Positions 38,658 through 48,250 of a DNA stretch of 64,000 nt are shown in pieces. The position numbers and the translations under genes were made by a program. The DNA is from Verrucomicrobiota bacterium (GTDB taxonomy: Bacteria; Verrucomicrobiota; Verrucomicrobiia; Limisphaerales; J093). Below the pieces are notes generated by a model. That model searched no databases. It was not told where the DNA came from and saw only the letters and a list, made by a program, of their open reading frames with translations. How positions within the stretch are numbered: the stretch's first letter is position 1; every line of letters begins with the position of its first letter. The stretch spans positions 80,375 through 144,374 of the forward strand of contig JAOSKK010000006.1 in NCBI GenBank assembly GCA_027493615.1, in the 5' to 3' direction.

Positions 38658-39686
38658 ATGACTCACTCCCAGGAACCCTGTGGAGCAGGCGTCTCGCCTG
38701 CGGCTCCGCGGTCCACGGTCACGGGGCATGGCTGCGAGGTCCCCGTCGCTTCCCCGGTCCGCTCCCTTCGCGTCGTGGACTCACACACGGCCGGCGAACC
38801 CACCCGGGTGGTCATCGCCGGCGGCCCCGATCTCGGGGACGGTTCGCTGGCCGAACGCCGCGAGAGGTTCCGCCGCGAGTTCGATCCGTACCGCTCGGCG
38901 ATCGTCAACGAACCGCGCGGATCGGACGTGCTGGTCGGGGCGCTGCTCGTGCCGCCCGCCGACCCCGCCTGCGTGGCCGGCGTGATCTTCTTCAACAACG
39001 TCGGCTACCTCGGCATGTGCGGCCACGGCGCCATCGGGGTGATCGCCACCCTGGCGCACCTGGGCCGGATCGGGCCCGGCGTTCACCGGCTTGACACCCC
39101 GGTGGGGCAGGTGACGACGGAACTGGAATCCGGAGGGGCGGTGACGGTGCACAACGTCGCCAGCCATCGCCAGGCAAAGGGCGTGAGCTGCGACGTGCCC
39201 GGCCTGGGCCGCGTGACCGGCGATGTGGCCTGGGGCGGCAACTGGTTCTTTCTGGTCGAACATCACGGCCAGGAACTCACGCTCGCGAACGTGGCCGCTT
39301 TGACCAGCTACACCGCGCGCCTGCGCCAGGCCATCAACAGCCAGGGTTTCCCCGAGGTGGATCACATCGAGCTCTTCGGCCCGCCCACGCAACCCGGGGC
39401 GCACGCGCGGAACTTCGTGCTGTGCCCGGGTCTCGCCTACGACCGTTCGCCGTGCGGCACCGGCACGAGCGCGAAGCTGGCCTGTCTGGCGGCGGACGGC
39501 CGGTTGGCGGAAGGCGAGCCGTGGGTGCAGGAGAGCATTCTGGGCACCACGTTCACGGGGCGCTACCGGCGGGACGGGGAACGGATCCTGCCAGCCATCA
39601 CCGGCCGGGCCTTCATCAACGCCGAAGCCGCGTTGCGACTCGACGAACGCGACCCGTTCTGCTGGGGCCTCCGCCAGGGTTCTTGA
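38658..39686 (+). CDS. 4-hydroxyproline 2-epimerase (proline racemase family)
   Basis: 342 residues. Both catalytic cysteines are present: YLGMCGHGAIGVIA and YDRSPCGTGTSAKLACLA. The start of the fold is VVDSHTAGEPTRVVIAGGP. The MCGHG and SPCGTG pair with Cys in both positions marks an active racemase/epimerase; the operon context (D-hydroxyproline dehydrogenase, deaminase) makes hydroxyproline the likely substrate. Residues 7-15 (PCGAGVSPA) come from a dispersed repeat at 38676-38702, so the native start may be a downstream GTG near 38758. Confidence 0.87.
   Translation: MTHSQEPCGAGVSPAAPRSTVTGHGCEVPVASPVRSLRVVDSHTAGEPTRVVIAGGPDLGDGSLAERRERFRREFDPYRSAIVNEPRGSDVLVGALLVPPADPACVAGVIFFNNVGYLGMCGHGAIGVIATLAHLGRIGPGVHRLDTPVGQVTTELESGGAVTVHNVASHRQAKGVSCDVPGLGRVTGDVAWGGNWFFLVEHHGQELTLANVAALTSYTARLRQAINSQGFPEVDHIELFGPPTQPGAHARNFVLCPGLAYDRSPCGTGTSAKLACLAADGRLAEGEPWVQESILGTTFTGRYRRDGERILPAITGRAFINAEAALRLDERDPFCWGLRQGS
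38676..38702. repeat. Dispersed palindrome, copy in epimerase N-terminus
   Basis: CCCTGTGGAGCAGGC with the inverted pair GCAGGC/GCCTGC. Sister copies are at 41303, 41339 and 44302 in the same operon, and in reverse orientation near 15181. Confidence 0.75.
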
Positions 39687-39730
39687 AACCCCGAACTCGT
39701 GGCGATCAAGTCAAGTCACCCGCCTCCTCC

Positions 39731-40914
39731 ATGACGCTCTCCACAAACGCGGCAGAGAGAGAGAGCCTGAGGCACCCCAAGCCCGGACGACCACCGCACG
39801 ACGTCCTGATCGTGGGCGCGGGCATCGTCGGCGCCGCCTGTGCCGCCGAATGCGCCCGGGCTGGCCTCGCCGTCACGGTGCTCGACCGCGGCCCTGTCGG
39901 CGGTGGAACCACCGGCGCGGGCATGGGGCATCTCGTGGTGCTGGACGATTCCCCCGCGCAATTCGCCCTCACCACCTTCTCGCGCCGGCTGTGGCTCGAG
40001 CTCGCGCCCACCCTGCCACCCGCCGTCGCCTTCTCGCGCTGCGGCACGCTCTGGGTGGCGGCCAATGCCGAGGAATTTGAGGAAGTCCGCCGGAAGTCCG
40101 CTGCCTATCGCCAGCAAGGGTGACGGCCGAGATGCTCGACGCCGCCCTTCGCGAAGCCGAGCCGAACCTTCGCCCGGGCTTGCACGGCGCCCTGCGCGTC
40201 CCGGACGATGCCGTCGTCTATCCCCCGGCGGCGGCCGCCTTTCTCCTCGAGCAAGCGCGTCATCACGGCGCCCAGGTCCACCTCGGAACCAGCGTCGAAG
40301 CGCTTGGCGCGGACGGCACGGTCCTGCTCGCCGACGGTTCGCGTCGCTCAGCCGGCGTGGTTGTCAACGCCACCGGTTGCTGGGCACCCTCGCTCACCCC
40401 CGGGCTGCCCGTGCGGAAGCGCAAAGGCCATCTCGTCATCACCGACCGCTATCCCGGCTTCGTCCATCATCAACTCGTCGAACTCGGCTACCTGCAGAGC
40501 GCGCATGGAACCACCGCGGATTCCGTGGCGTTCAACCTCCAACCGCGCCCCAACGGCCAGATGCTCCTCGGCTCCTCCCGCCAATTCGACGTCGAGGGCC
40601 CCGAAGTGGACCACGCGCTGCTGGCCCGCATGATCCAGCGCGCCTTGGCCTATCTGCCCACCCTCAACCGCCTCTCGGCCATCCGGGTCTGGACCGGTCA
40701 TCGGGCAGCCACGCCGGACAAGCTGCCGCTGATCGGTCCCAGCGTTGTCAGCGATCGCCTCTGGCTGGCCACGGGTCATGAAGGTCTGGGCATCACCACC
40801 TCGCTGGCCACCGGTCAACTGCTCGCCGACCAGTTGCTCGGCCGGCGGCCGGAGATCCCGGTTGAACCTTATCAACCCGCCCGCTTCGCCGCGGGACGCC
40901 CCGACCATGACTGA
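39731..40914 (+). CDS. D-hydroxyproline dehydrogenase, FAD (DAO-type) subunit, frameshifted
   Basis: About 394 residues joined. FAD-binding DVLIVGAGIVGAACAAECAR near the N-terminus, then GGGTTGAGMGHLVVLDD. A one-base break near 40119 (GGG) leads to MLDAALREAEPNLRPGLHGA and later RVWTGHRAATPDKLPLIGPS and GHEGLGITTSLATGQLLADQ, typical of the D-amino-acid oxidase fold. In hydroxyproline operons this subunit oxidises cis-4-hydroxy-D-proline with two partners, encoded directly downstream. Overlaps the next gene by 8 bases. Confidence 0.85.
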
Positions 40915-41155
40915 ATTCGTCACCCTCACCGTCAACGGCATCCCCGTTTGTGTCCCGGTCGGCACCACCATCGCCGCCGCCGTGACCGCGGCGGGGGTGA
41001 CACGTTTCCGGCGATCGGCGTCGGGCGAACCCCGCGCCCCGCTTTGCGGGATGGGGATTTGTCACGAGTGCCGCGTCACGCTCGACGGCCTGCCCCACCA
41101 CCGCAGTTGCCTGCTGCTCTGCGCCGATCACCAGGAGGTGCGCACGGATGAGTAG
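40907..41155 (+). CDS. [2Fe-2S] ferredoxin-like subunit of D-hydroxyproline dehydrogenase
   Basis: 82 residues, the small Fer2_4 type. Cluster ligands appear in CGMGICHECRVTLDG, then a distal Cys in HHRSCLLLC. The start ATG 40907 lies inside the end of the FAD gene and its stop overlaps the next start, so the three subunits are translated together. It should pass electrons between the two FAD subunits. The upstream open frame is spurious. Confidence 0.88.
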   Translation: MTEFVTLTVNGIPVCVPVGTTIAAAVTAAGVTRFRRSASGEPRAPLCGMGICHECRVTLDGLPHHRSCLLLCADHQEVRTDE

Positions 41156-42699
41156 CCGCGCTGCCAGCTTCGACGTCGTGGTGGTCGGGGCCGGTCCGGC
41201 CGGCCTGGCTGCGGCCGCGGTCGCTGCCGAGAGCGGTCGTCGGGTCGCCTTGCTGGAAGGCTCGCCGTGGCTCGGCGGACAAGTCTGGCGCACGCTTCCG
41301 GACCCTGTGGAGCAGGCGTCCCGCCTGCCTCTCCCCCACCCTGTGGTGCAGGCTTCCAGCCTGCAGCGTCCGCGGTCCGGGGGCACCGGACCCGGCCACA
41401 CAACCAGGGATGCTTCCGGTCCACCGAGCACGGACAGCGGGGGTGAACCCACGCACCCCATACAGCTTGCGACTTCGGAAGGCCGTCCGTCCCCCGCGAA
41501 GCGTCCGGAGTGCGCCCCGTCTACCGGCGCTTTCAGGTTCGGCGCTACTGAGCAGGTCCGAATGGAACAGGCGCCATCCCGACCCGCCCGGGCGTGGCTC
41601 GACCGCGTGCGGCATGCCGGCGTGGCGTTCTTCCCTCCACGACCGTCGTGGCCGCCCCAGGCCCGCACCTGCTCCGCACCGACCGCGGAACCGACTTCGC
41701 CTGGCGCCGGCTGATCCTTGCCGTGGGCGCCCGCGAATTCTTCCTGCCGTTTCCGGGCTGGACGCTGCCCCACGTCGTGGGCGCCGGCGCACTCACGTTG
41801 ATGGTGAAGACCGGCCTCCCGGTGCGCGGGAAGCGCGTGGTCGTCGCCGGCAGTGGACCGCTGCTCCTGGCCGTTGCGGCGGAACTCCGCCAGCACGGTG
41901 CCCGCGTGGTCCGCGTCGTCGAGCAGGCGGACCTGGCAAGCCTGCTTCGCTTCGGTCTGACCCTGCCGCGGCTCGCGCCCGCCAAGTTTTGGCAGGGCCT
42001 CATTTACAGGGCCCGGCTGCTGAGGGTCCCTTACCAGACCGGTTGCTGGCCGGTCGCCGCCCAGGGCGGTGACGCCGTCGAAGCGGTCGTTCTCACCGAC
42101 GGACGCCGGCGCTGGACCGACCGTTGCGACTACCTGGCCTGCGGCTTCGGGCTCGTGCCGAACCTCGAACTCGCCCAACTCCTCGGCTGCCACCTCAACC
42201 CGACCGGTGTGCGCGTCGATCACCGCCAGGAAACCTCGGTCCCGGGCGTCTTCTGCGCCGGCGAACCCACCGGCATCGGCGGCGCCGAACGCGCCCTGGT
42301 CGAAGGCCAGCTCGCCGGGTTTGCCGCCGCCGAACGGGAGGAGGAGGTCGCCCGGCTTCAAGCCGCCCGCCTCCGGCATCAGCGCTTCGCCGACGCCCTC
42401 GCCCACGCTTTCGTCTTACGCGCGGAATTGAAGAACCTGGCCGCGCCTGACACGCTCGTGTGCCGTTGTGAAGATGTGCCGCACCGCGAACTCGTCCACT
42501 GCCGGAGCTGGACCGAGGCCAAGCTCCACACGCGCTGTGGCATGGGCCCCTGCCAGGGCCGCCTCTGCGGTGCCGCCACGCGTTTCCTCTACGGCTGGGA
42601 ATTGCCGTCCGCGCGCCCCCGATCCACCCGGTTCCCCTCGCCGCCCTCGCCCTGCCACCTTCGACCGCTGACCCCGGACCCAACCCCGCACCGCCATGA
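41148..42699 (+). CDS. D-hydroxyproline dehydrogenase, FAD/BFD subunit, with an inserted repeat block and frameshifts
   Basis: N-terminal FDVVVVGAGPAGLAAAAVAA and LLEGSPWLGGQVWR (FAD), then a ~90-residue block encoded by dispersed repeats (about 41303-41580), then RAWLDRVRHAGVAFF. Frame breaks near 41636. The rest has VVVAGSGPLLLAVAAELRQHG, VFCAGEPTGIGGAERALVEG and a BFD-like cluster CRCEDVPHRE..CGMGPCQGRLCG with the Cys for an iron-sulphur centre. A second break near 42612 (five C) gives a stop at 42697-42699 overlapping the next ATG. The repeat block keeps the frame open and may or may not be tolerated. Confidence 0.8.
41303..41580. repeat. Dispersed-repeat insertion inside a coding gene
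   Basis: Two CCCTGTGG(A/T)GCAGG(C) palindromes at 41303 and 41339, then about 210 bases that look like intergenic spacer. The flanking protein segments (GGQVWR before, RAWLDRVRHAG after) are adjacent in related oxidoreductases, so the block looks inserted. The end point is approximate. Confidence 0.65.
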
Positions 42700-44197
42700 C
42701 CCTGAAACTCGACCCTGCCCACCTCGCCGAAGCCGTCGCGAAACTCCAGTTCCGCACCCAGACCTTCATCGACGGCGCCTTCGTCCCCGCCGCCAGCGGC
42801 CGCACCTTCCCCACCGAGAACCCCGCCAACGGCCGGATCCTCGCCCACATCGCCGCCGGTGATGCCGAAGACATCGACCGCGCCGTCCGGGCTGCCCGCC
42901 GCGCCTTCCAGGATGGCCGCTGGGCCCGGCTCCGCCCCGCCGAACGCAAGCAAGTCCTCCTTCGGTTCGCCGACCGCGTCGAAGCCCACGCCGGCGAACT
43001 GGCGCTCCTCGACACGCTCGAAGCCGGCAAGCCGATCTCCGATTGCGCCACGCTCGACCTGCCCGACACCGTGGCCTGCCTGCGCTTCCACGCCGAGGCC
43101 ATCGACAAACTCTACGACCAGGTCGCGCCCACCGGCCCCGAGCACTTCGCCTGGATCGTCCGCGAACCCCTCGGCGTCGTCGGCGCCGTCATTCCCTGGA
43201 ACTTCCCCATCCAGATGGCCGCGTGGAAGATCGGTCCCGCCCTGGCCGCCGGCAACAGCGTCATCCTCAAGCCCGCCGAGCAAACCTCCTTGAGCGCCCT
43301 GCGCCTCGCGGAACTGGCGGCCGAAGCCGGCCTTCCCCCGGTGTCTTCAACGTCGTGCCCGGGTTCGGCGAGACCGCCGGCCAGGCCCTGGGCCGGCACC
43401 CGGACGTGGACCTCGTCGCCTTCACCGGCTCGACCGAGGTCGGCCGCCTCTTCCTCCGCTACGCCGCCGAATCCAACCTCAAACGCATCACCCTCGAATG
43501 CGGCGGGAAGAGCCCGCAGATCGTCCTCGCCGACGCCCCGGACCTCGACACCGTCGCCCAGCACGCCGTCGCCGCCGCCTTCTGGAACATGGGCGAGAAC
43601 TGCAGTTGCGGCTCGCGCCTGCTGGTGGCCGAACCGCTCCGGGAACCGCTGCTCGACAAGATCGCCGCCCTGGCCCGCACCTGGACTGTCGGCGATCCGC
43701 TCGACCCCGCCACCCGCGTCGGTGCCCTCATCGAAGCCGCCCACCTGCGCAAGGTGCTCGGCTACATCGCCGCCGGCCGGCAAGAAGGCGCCCGGCTCGT
43801 CTTCGGGGGCAACCAGATCCGCCAGGAAAGCGGCGGGCACTTTGTCGAACTCACCCTCTTCGACCAGGTGAACAACCGCATGCGAATCGCGCGCGAAGAG
43901 ATCTTCGGCCCTGTCCTTTCGGTCCTGTCCGTAGCCGACGAAGCCGAGGCCGTGGCGCTGGCCAATGACACCCCGTACGGCCTCGCCGCGTCTCTTCATA
44001 CCCGCGACGTCAACGCCGCCCACCGCCTCGCCCGCGCCCTTCGCGCCGGGACCGTCTCGATCAACTGCTTCTCCGAAGGAGACATCACCACGCCGTTCGG
44101 CGGTTTCAAACAATCCGGCTTCGTCGGCCGCGACAAATCCCTCCGCGCCCACGAGCAGTACACCGAACTCAAAACCATCTGGCTCCAGCTCACGTGA
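42696..44197 (+). CDS. Aldehyde dehydrogenase, probable 2-oxoglutarate semialdehyde dehydrogenase, frameshifted
   Basis: About 500 residues joined. NAD-site VVGAVIPWNFPIQMAAWKIG, VDLVAFTGSTEVGR, catalytic Glu in LECGGKSPQIVLA and nucleophile Cys in MGENCSCGSRLLV are all present; EEIFGPVLSVL and FGGFKQSGFVGRDKS close the protein. A break near 43339 (run of C) separates the halves. In this operon the substrate is expected to be 2-oxoglutarate semialdehyde, the last step of hydroxyproline breakdown. Overlaps the upstream subunit gene by ATGA. Confidence 0.86.
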
Positions 44198-44271
44198 AAA
44201 CCCCCTCCCCGCTCCCAGAACGCAGAAGGAAGAGTGCAGAAGGCCGAAGGGGCATTCACCCCGGTCGCTCC

Positions 44272-45218
44272 ATGACCTCGGGGGTCAAGGGTCTCCCTCA
44301 ACCCTGTGGTGCAGGCGTCTCGCCTGCCGCGTCGCCCACATCCCTCCACGGCGTGTTCGCCGCGCTGGTCACCCCGATGACTTCCAGCCAGGAAGTGGCC
44401 TGCGACCAGCTTGAAGTCGTGGTCGAGCACCTTATCGGCGCCGGCGTGCACGGGCTGATCCCCTCGGGAGCACCGGCGAGTACTACGCGCTCAACCCCGC
44501 CGAACGCCGCGCCGTCCTCACCACCACGCTCCGCGCCGCCGCCGGTCGCGTCCCCGTCCTCGCCGGCACCAACGCCGGGTCCACCCGCGACGTCATCGCC
44601 TTCTCCCGCGAAGCCGAGACTCTCGGCGCCGCGGGCATCATGCTCGCTCCGCCCTACTACTCGCTGCCCAGCCTCGACGAACTGTTCGTCCACTTCCGCG
44701 CCATCGACCGCGCCACCGGCCTGCCCATCATGCTCTACAACTACCCCGGCCGCACCGGTGTGGATATGACACCCGATTTCCTCGAGCGCTGCGCCGGGCT
44801 TGCACATGTCCGGTACGTCAAGGAGAGCACCGGCCAGATGGCGCGCCTCACCGAACTCCTCCGCCGCTGCGGCGACCGGCTCGGGATCTTCTGCGGCTGC
44901 GACACTATCGCCCTCGAAAGCCTGCTCGTCGGCGCCGTCGGCTGGGTGGGCGGCGTCGTCAACGCCCTCCCGAAAGCCCACGTCCGCCTCTTCCAGCTTG
45001 CCGTGGAACAAGGGGATCTCGCCGCCGCCCGCCGGCTCTTCTTCACGCTGCTCCCCACGCTGGAGCTGATGGAAGGCGGAGGGAAGTACACCCAGTTCGT
45101 GAAGGCCGCCTGCGCCCTGCTCGGCCGCCCGGTCGGCCCGCCGCGCTCGCCGCTCCGACCGCCTACCCGGACCGAGATGGCGCGCCTGCGCCTCGCCCTG
45201 GCCGCGGTGCCGGAGTAG
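44272..45218 (+). CDS. DapA-family lyase, probable pyrroline-4-hydroxy-2-carboxylate deaminase, frameshifted
   Basis: About 314 residues joined. The DapA fold shows HGVFAALVTPM, HLIGAGVHGLIPSG, VLAGTNAGSTRDVIAFSREA, GLPIMLYNYPGRTGVDMTP and RYVKESTGQM, with the Schiff-base Lys in VKES and the Tyr in YNYP. A break near 44468 interrupts the GSTGEYYAL loop. By operon it should be the deaminase that opens the pyrroline ring to 2-oxoglutarate semialdehyde. Residues PCGAGVSPAA at the N-terminus come from the repeat at 44302, so the true start is uncertain. Confidence 0.84.
44302..44327. repeat. Dispersed palindrome, copy in deaminase N-terminus
   Basis: CCCTGTGGTGCAGGC with the inverted pair GCAGGC/GCCTGC, the same family as 38676 and 41303/41339. 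A related CAGAAGG-rich repeat lies just upstream at 44220-44252. Confidence 0.75.
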
Positions 45219-45298
45219 CCCCTCGCAGTGAGGTACGCAGTCGGTGCGTTGCGGTCGCCTCCCCAACACCCGCCCCTCCTGTAGGCCGGCTACCCTCA

Positions 45299-47532
45299 GC
45301 CTCGGTGGGATGAAAGGTGCGGGGGGTGATCCCGCAGATTCAAAGCGACCGCAGATGGGGCGAGAGGGTGGACTGTTCCGGGGACGGGTTCGAGGGAGAT
45401 TCCATCGGCGGGGCCTCTGAATCGGTGGGGTGAACGGTACGGGGGATGGTCCCGTAGATTCAAAGCGACCGCAGATGGGGCGAGAGGGTGGACTGTAGCG
45501 GGGGCGGGTTTGAGGGAGGTTCCATCGGCGGGGGCTCTGAATCGGCGGGATGAAAGGTGCGGGGGTGATCCCGCAGATTCAAAGCGACCGCAGATTGGGC
45601 GAGAGGGTGGACTGTTCCGGGGACGGGTTCGAGGCAGGTTTCATCGGCGGGGGCTCTGAATCGGCGGGGTGAAAGCGTGGGGATGGCCCCGCAGATTCAA
45701 AGCGACCGCAGATGGGGCGAGAGGGTGGACTGTTCCGGGGACGGGTTCGGGGAGGTTCCATCGGCGGGGGCTCTGAATCGGCGGGATGAAAGGTCCGGGG
45801 AATGGCCCCGCAGATTCAAAGCGACCGCAGATGGGGCGAGAGGGTGGACGATTCCGGGGACAGGTTCGAGGGGGATTCCATCGGCGGGGGCTCTGAATCG
45901 GCGGGATGAAAGGTACGGGGAGTGGTCCCGCAGATGCAAAGCGACCGCAGATGGGGCGAGAGGGTGGACTGTTCCGGGGACGGGTTCGAGGCAGGTTTCA
46001 TCGGCGGGGGCTCTGAATCGGCGGGGTGAAAGCGTGGGGATGGCCCCGCAGATTCAAAGCGACCGCAGATTGGGCGAGAGGGTGGACGATTCCGGGGCGG
46101 GTTCGGGGAGGTTCCATCGGCGGGGGCTCTGAATCGGCGGGATGAAAGGTCCGGGAAATGGCCCCGCAGATTCAAAGCGACCGCAGATGGGGCGAGAGGG
46201 TGGACGATTCCGGGGATGGGTTCGAGTCGGGTTCCATCGGCGGGGGCTCTGAATCGGTGGGGTGAAAGGTCCGGGGAATGGCCCCGCAGATTCAGAGCGA
46301 CCGCAGATTGGGGAGGCGGGTGGATTGTAGCGGGGGCGGGTTTGAGGGAGGTTCCATCGGCGGGGGCTCTGAATCGGCGGGGTGAAAACGTGGGGATGGC
46401 CCCGCAGATTCAGAGCGACCGCAGATTGGGAGAGAGGTCGGACTGTTCCGGGGCGGGTTCGGGGAGGTTCCATCGGCGGGGGCTCTGAATCGGCGGGATG
46501 AAAGGTACGGGGAGTGGTCCCGCAGATTCAAAGCGACCGCAGATGGGGCGAGAGGGTGGACGATTCCGGGGATGGGTTCGAGTCGGGTTCCATCGGCGGG
46601 GGCTCTGAATCGGTGGGGTGAAAGGTCCGGGGAATGGCCCCGCAGATTCAGAGCGACCGCAGATTGGGGAGGCGGGGTGGATTGTAGCGGGGCGGGTTTG
46701 AGGGAGGTTCCATCGGCGGGGGCTCTGAATCGGCGGGATGAAAGGTACGGGGAGTGGTCCCGCAGATGCAAAGCGACCGCAGATGGGGCGAGAGGGTGGA
46801 CTGTTCCGGGGACGGGTTCGAGGAAGGTTCCATCGGCGGGGGCTCTGAATCGGCGGGGTGAAAGCGTGGGGATGGCCCCGCAGATTCAGAGCGACCGCAG
46901 ATGGGGCGAGAGGGTGGACTGTAGCGGGGGCGGGTTTGAGGGAGGTTCCATCGGCGGGGGCTCTGAATCGGCGGGATGAAAGGTCCGGGGAATGGCCCCG
47001 CAGATTCAAAGCGACCGCAGATTGGGCGACAGGTCGGACTGTTCCGGGGGCGGGTTTGAGGGAGGTTCCATCGGCGGGGGCTCTGAATCGGCGGGGTGAA
47101 AACGTGGGGATGGCCCCGCAGATTCAGAGCGACCGCAGATTGGTCGAGAGGGTGGACTGTTCCGGGGACGGGTTCGAGGGAGGTTCCATCGGCGGGGGCT
47201 CTGAATCGGTGGGGTGAAAGGTCCGGGGAATGGCCCCGCAGATTCAGAGCGACCGCAGATTGGGCGAGAGGGTGGACGATTCCGGGGACGGGTTCGAGGG
47301 GGATTCCATCGGCGGGGGCTCTGAATCGGCGGGAGGAAGATCCGGGGAGTGGTCCCGCAGATTCAAAGCGACCGCAGATGGGGCGAGAGGGTGGACGATT
47401 CCGGGGATGGGTTCGAGTCGGGTTCCATCGGCGGGGGCTCTGAATCGGTGGGATGAAAGGTGCGGGGAGTGGTCCCGCAGATTCAAAGCGACCGCAGATT
47501 GGGCAGGAGGGTGGACTGTTCCGGGGGCGGGT
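45299..47532. repeat. Tandem array 2: about 19 units of the ~119-bp hairpin repeat
   Basis: The anchor segment CCCGCAGATTCA(A/G)AGCG starts at 45331, 45451, 45570, 45688, 45807, 45927, 46045, 46163, 46283, 46401, 46519, 46639, 46759, 46877, 46997, 47115, 47235, 47354 and 47474; spacing is 118-120. In the unit around 46401, CTCTGAATCGGCGGGG (46367-46382) pairs with CCCCGCAGATTCAGAG (46400-46415) at 15 of 16 positions over a 17-base loop. Units differ mainly in two slots: the hairpin loop and the block after GGGTGGA. Near-identical stretches recur 356-357 bases apart. Not a CRISPR: the period is too long and no spacers exist. Confidence 0.95.
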
Positions 47533-47537
47533 CTAAC

Positions 47538-47608
47538 AGGCGAGATGTGCCCACACCCGGTCAAACCTTGGCGTTCCCAGTCGTTCGAGCCAAAACGGGA
47601 TCTGCTGG
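47538..47608. repeat. Array-flanking module, copy 2
   Basis: Counterpart of 29311-29381: AGGCGAGATGTGCCC, then CACCCGG(T)CAAACCT, then GCGTTCCCAGTCGTTCGAGC. Starts directly at the end of array 2 and lies ~100 bases before the PHP-type remnant start. Could be a leader or promoter; no clear -35/-10 is visible apart from TACAAT at 47702. Confidence 0.7.
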
Positions 47609-47706
47609 CATCGACGGGCACGGCCCCCGGCAGCCTCTGAATCCATCTCCCCATCCCCTCACCCACGGCGTGTTTGGGCTTCGCGAGGTGGGAAACCGCC
47701 GCTACA

Positions 47707-48162
47707 ATGGACGGCATGCACATCCCACGGCCGGTCTTGAATGCGCCGTGTGGGCTTTCGCCCCGGCTGGCGCTCCTGTCGGTCACAGCCCAGCCCCTGC
47801 CGCCGGGCACCGCCCCCGACACGCGCGGCTCCGCGGCGGAGGGCTACCGTTGGTGGGAAGGTAATCTCCACACCCACTGGCTGTGGCGCGACGGGGATCA
47901 GTTCCCCGAGTTGGTCGTGGATTGGTACGCGCGGAACGGCGACCACCCCCTGCCTGGGACGATGGAGTACCGCGAGGAGATCGGACGCGTGCTCCAGGAG
48001 GTCGAGGCGGACCAGGCCACCTACGCGTTCACCGGCGACGAGCTTTACATTCGCGCCCGGATCCACTCCTCGCGGCTGAAGGAGAACCCGTTTGTCGAGG
48101 GGGAGTGCGAACAGGCCTGGACGCAGCCGGTGGTACCACCCGCTCCCGCCAACCAACCATGA
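47707..48162 (+). pseudogene. PHP-type phosphoesterase remnant with internal deletion
   Basis: The frame shows GYRWWEGNLHTHWLWRDGDQ (the metal-binding HTH of PHP-like proteins) followed by PELVVDWYARNGDH, and then jumps to EYREEIGRVLQEVEADQATY and ENPFVEGECEQAWTQPVV, a C-terminal part. Proteins of this kind are usually three times longer, so the central catalytic region appears deleted. Start at ATG 47707 or 47716. Lies directly behind tandem array 2. Could be an assembly collapse; I rate it a gene remnant. Confidence 0.5.
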
Positions 48163-48250
48163 CTTGGAAAGCGGCACGTTCGTCCAGGGCATGCCGGGGA
48201 ACAGGCCACGCCGGCGTCGCCCCCGGAACGGCGCGGCCAAACTCGTGATT

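Noticed and set aside
45299..47532. CRISPR array
   Set aside because: Period ~119 bp without unique spacers, and no cas gene in the window.
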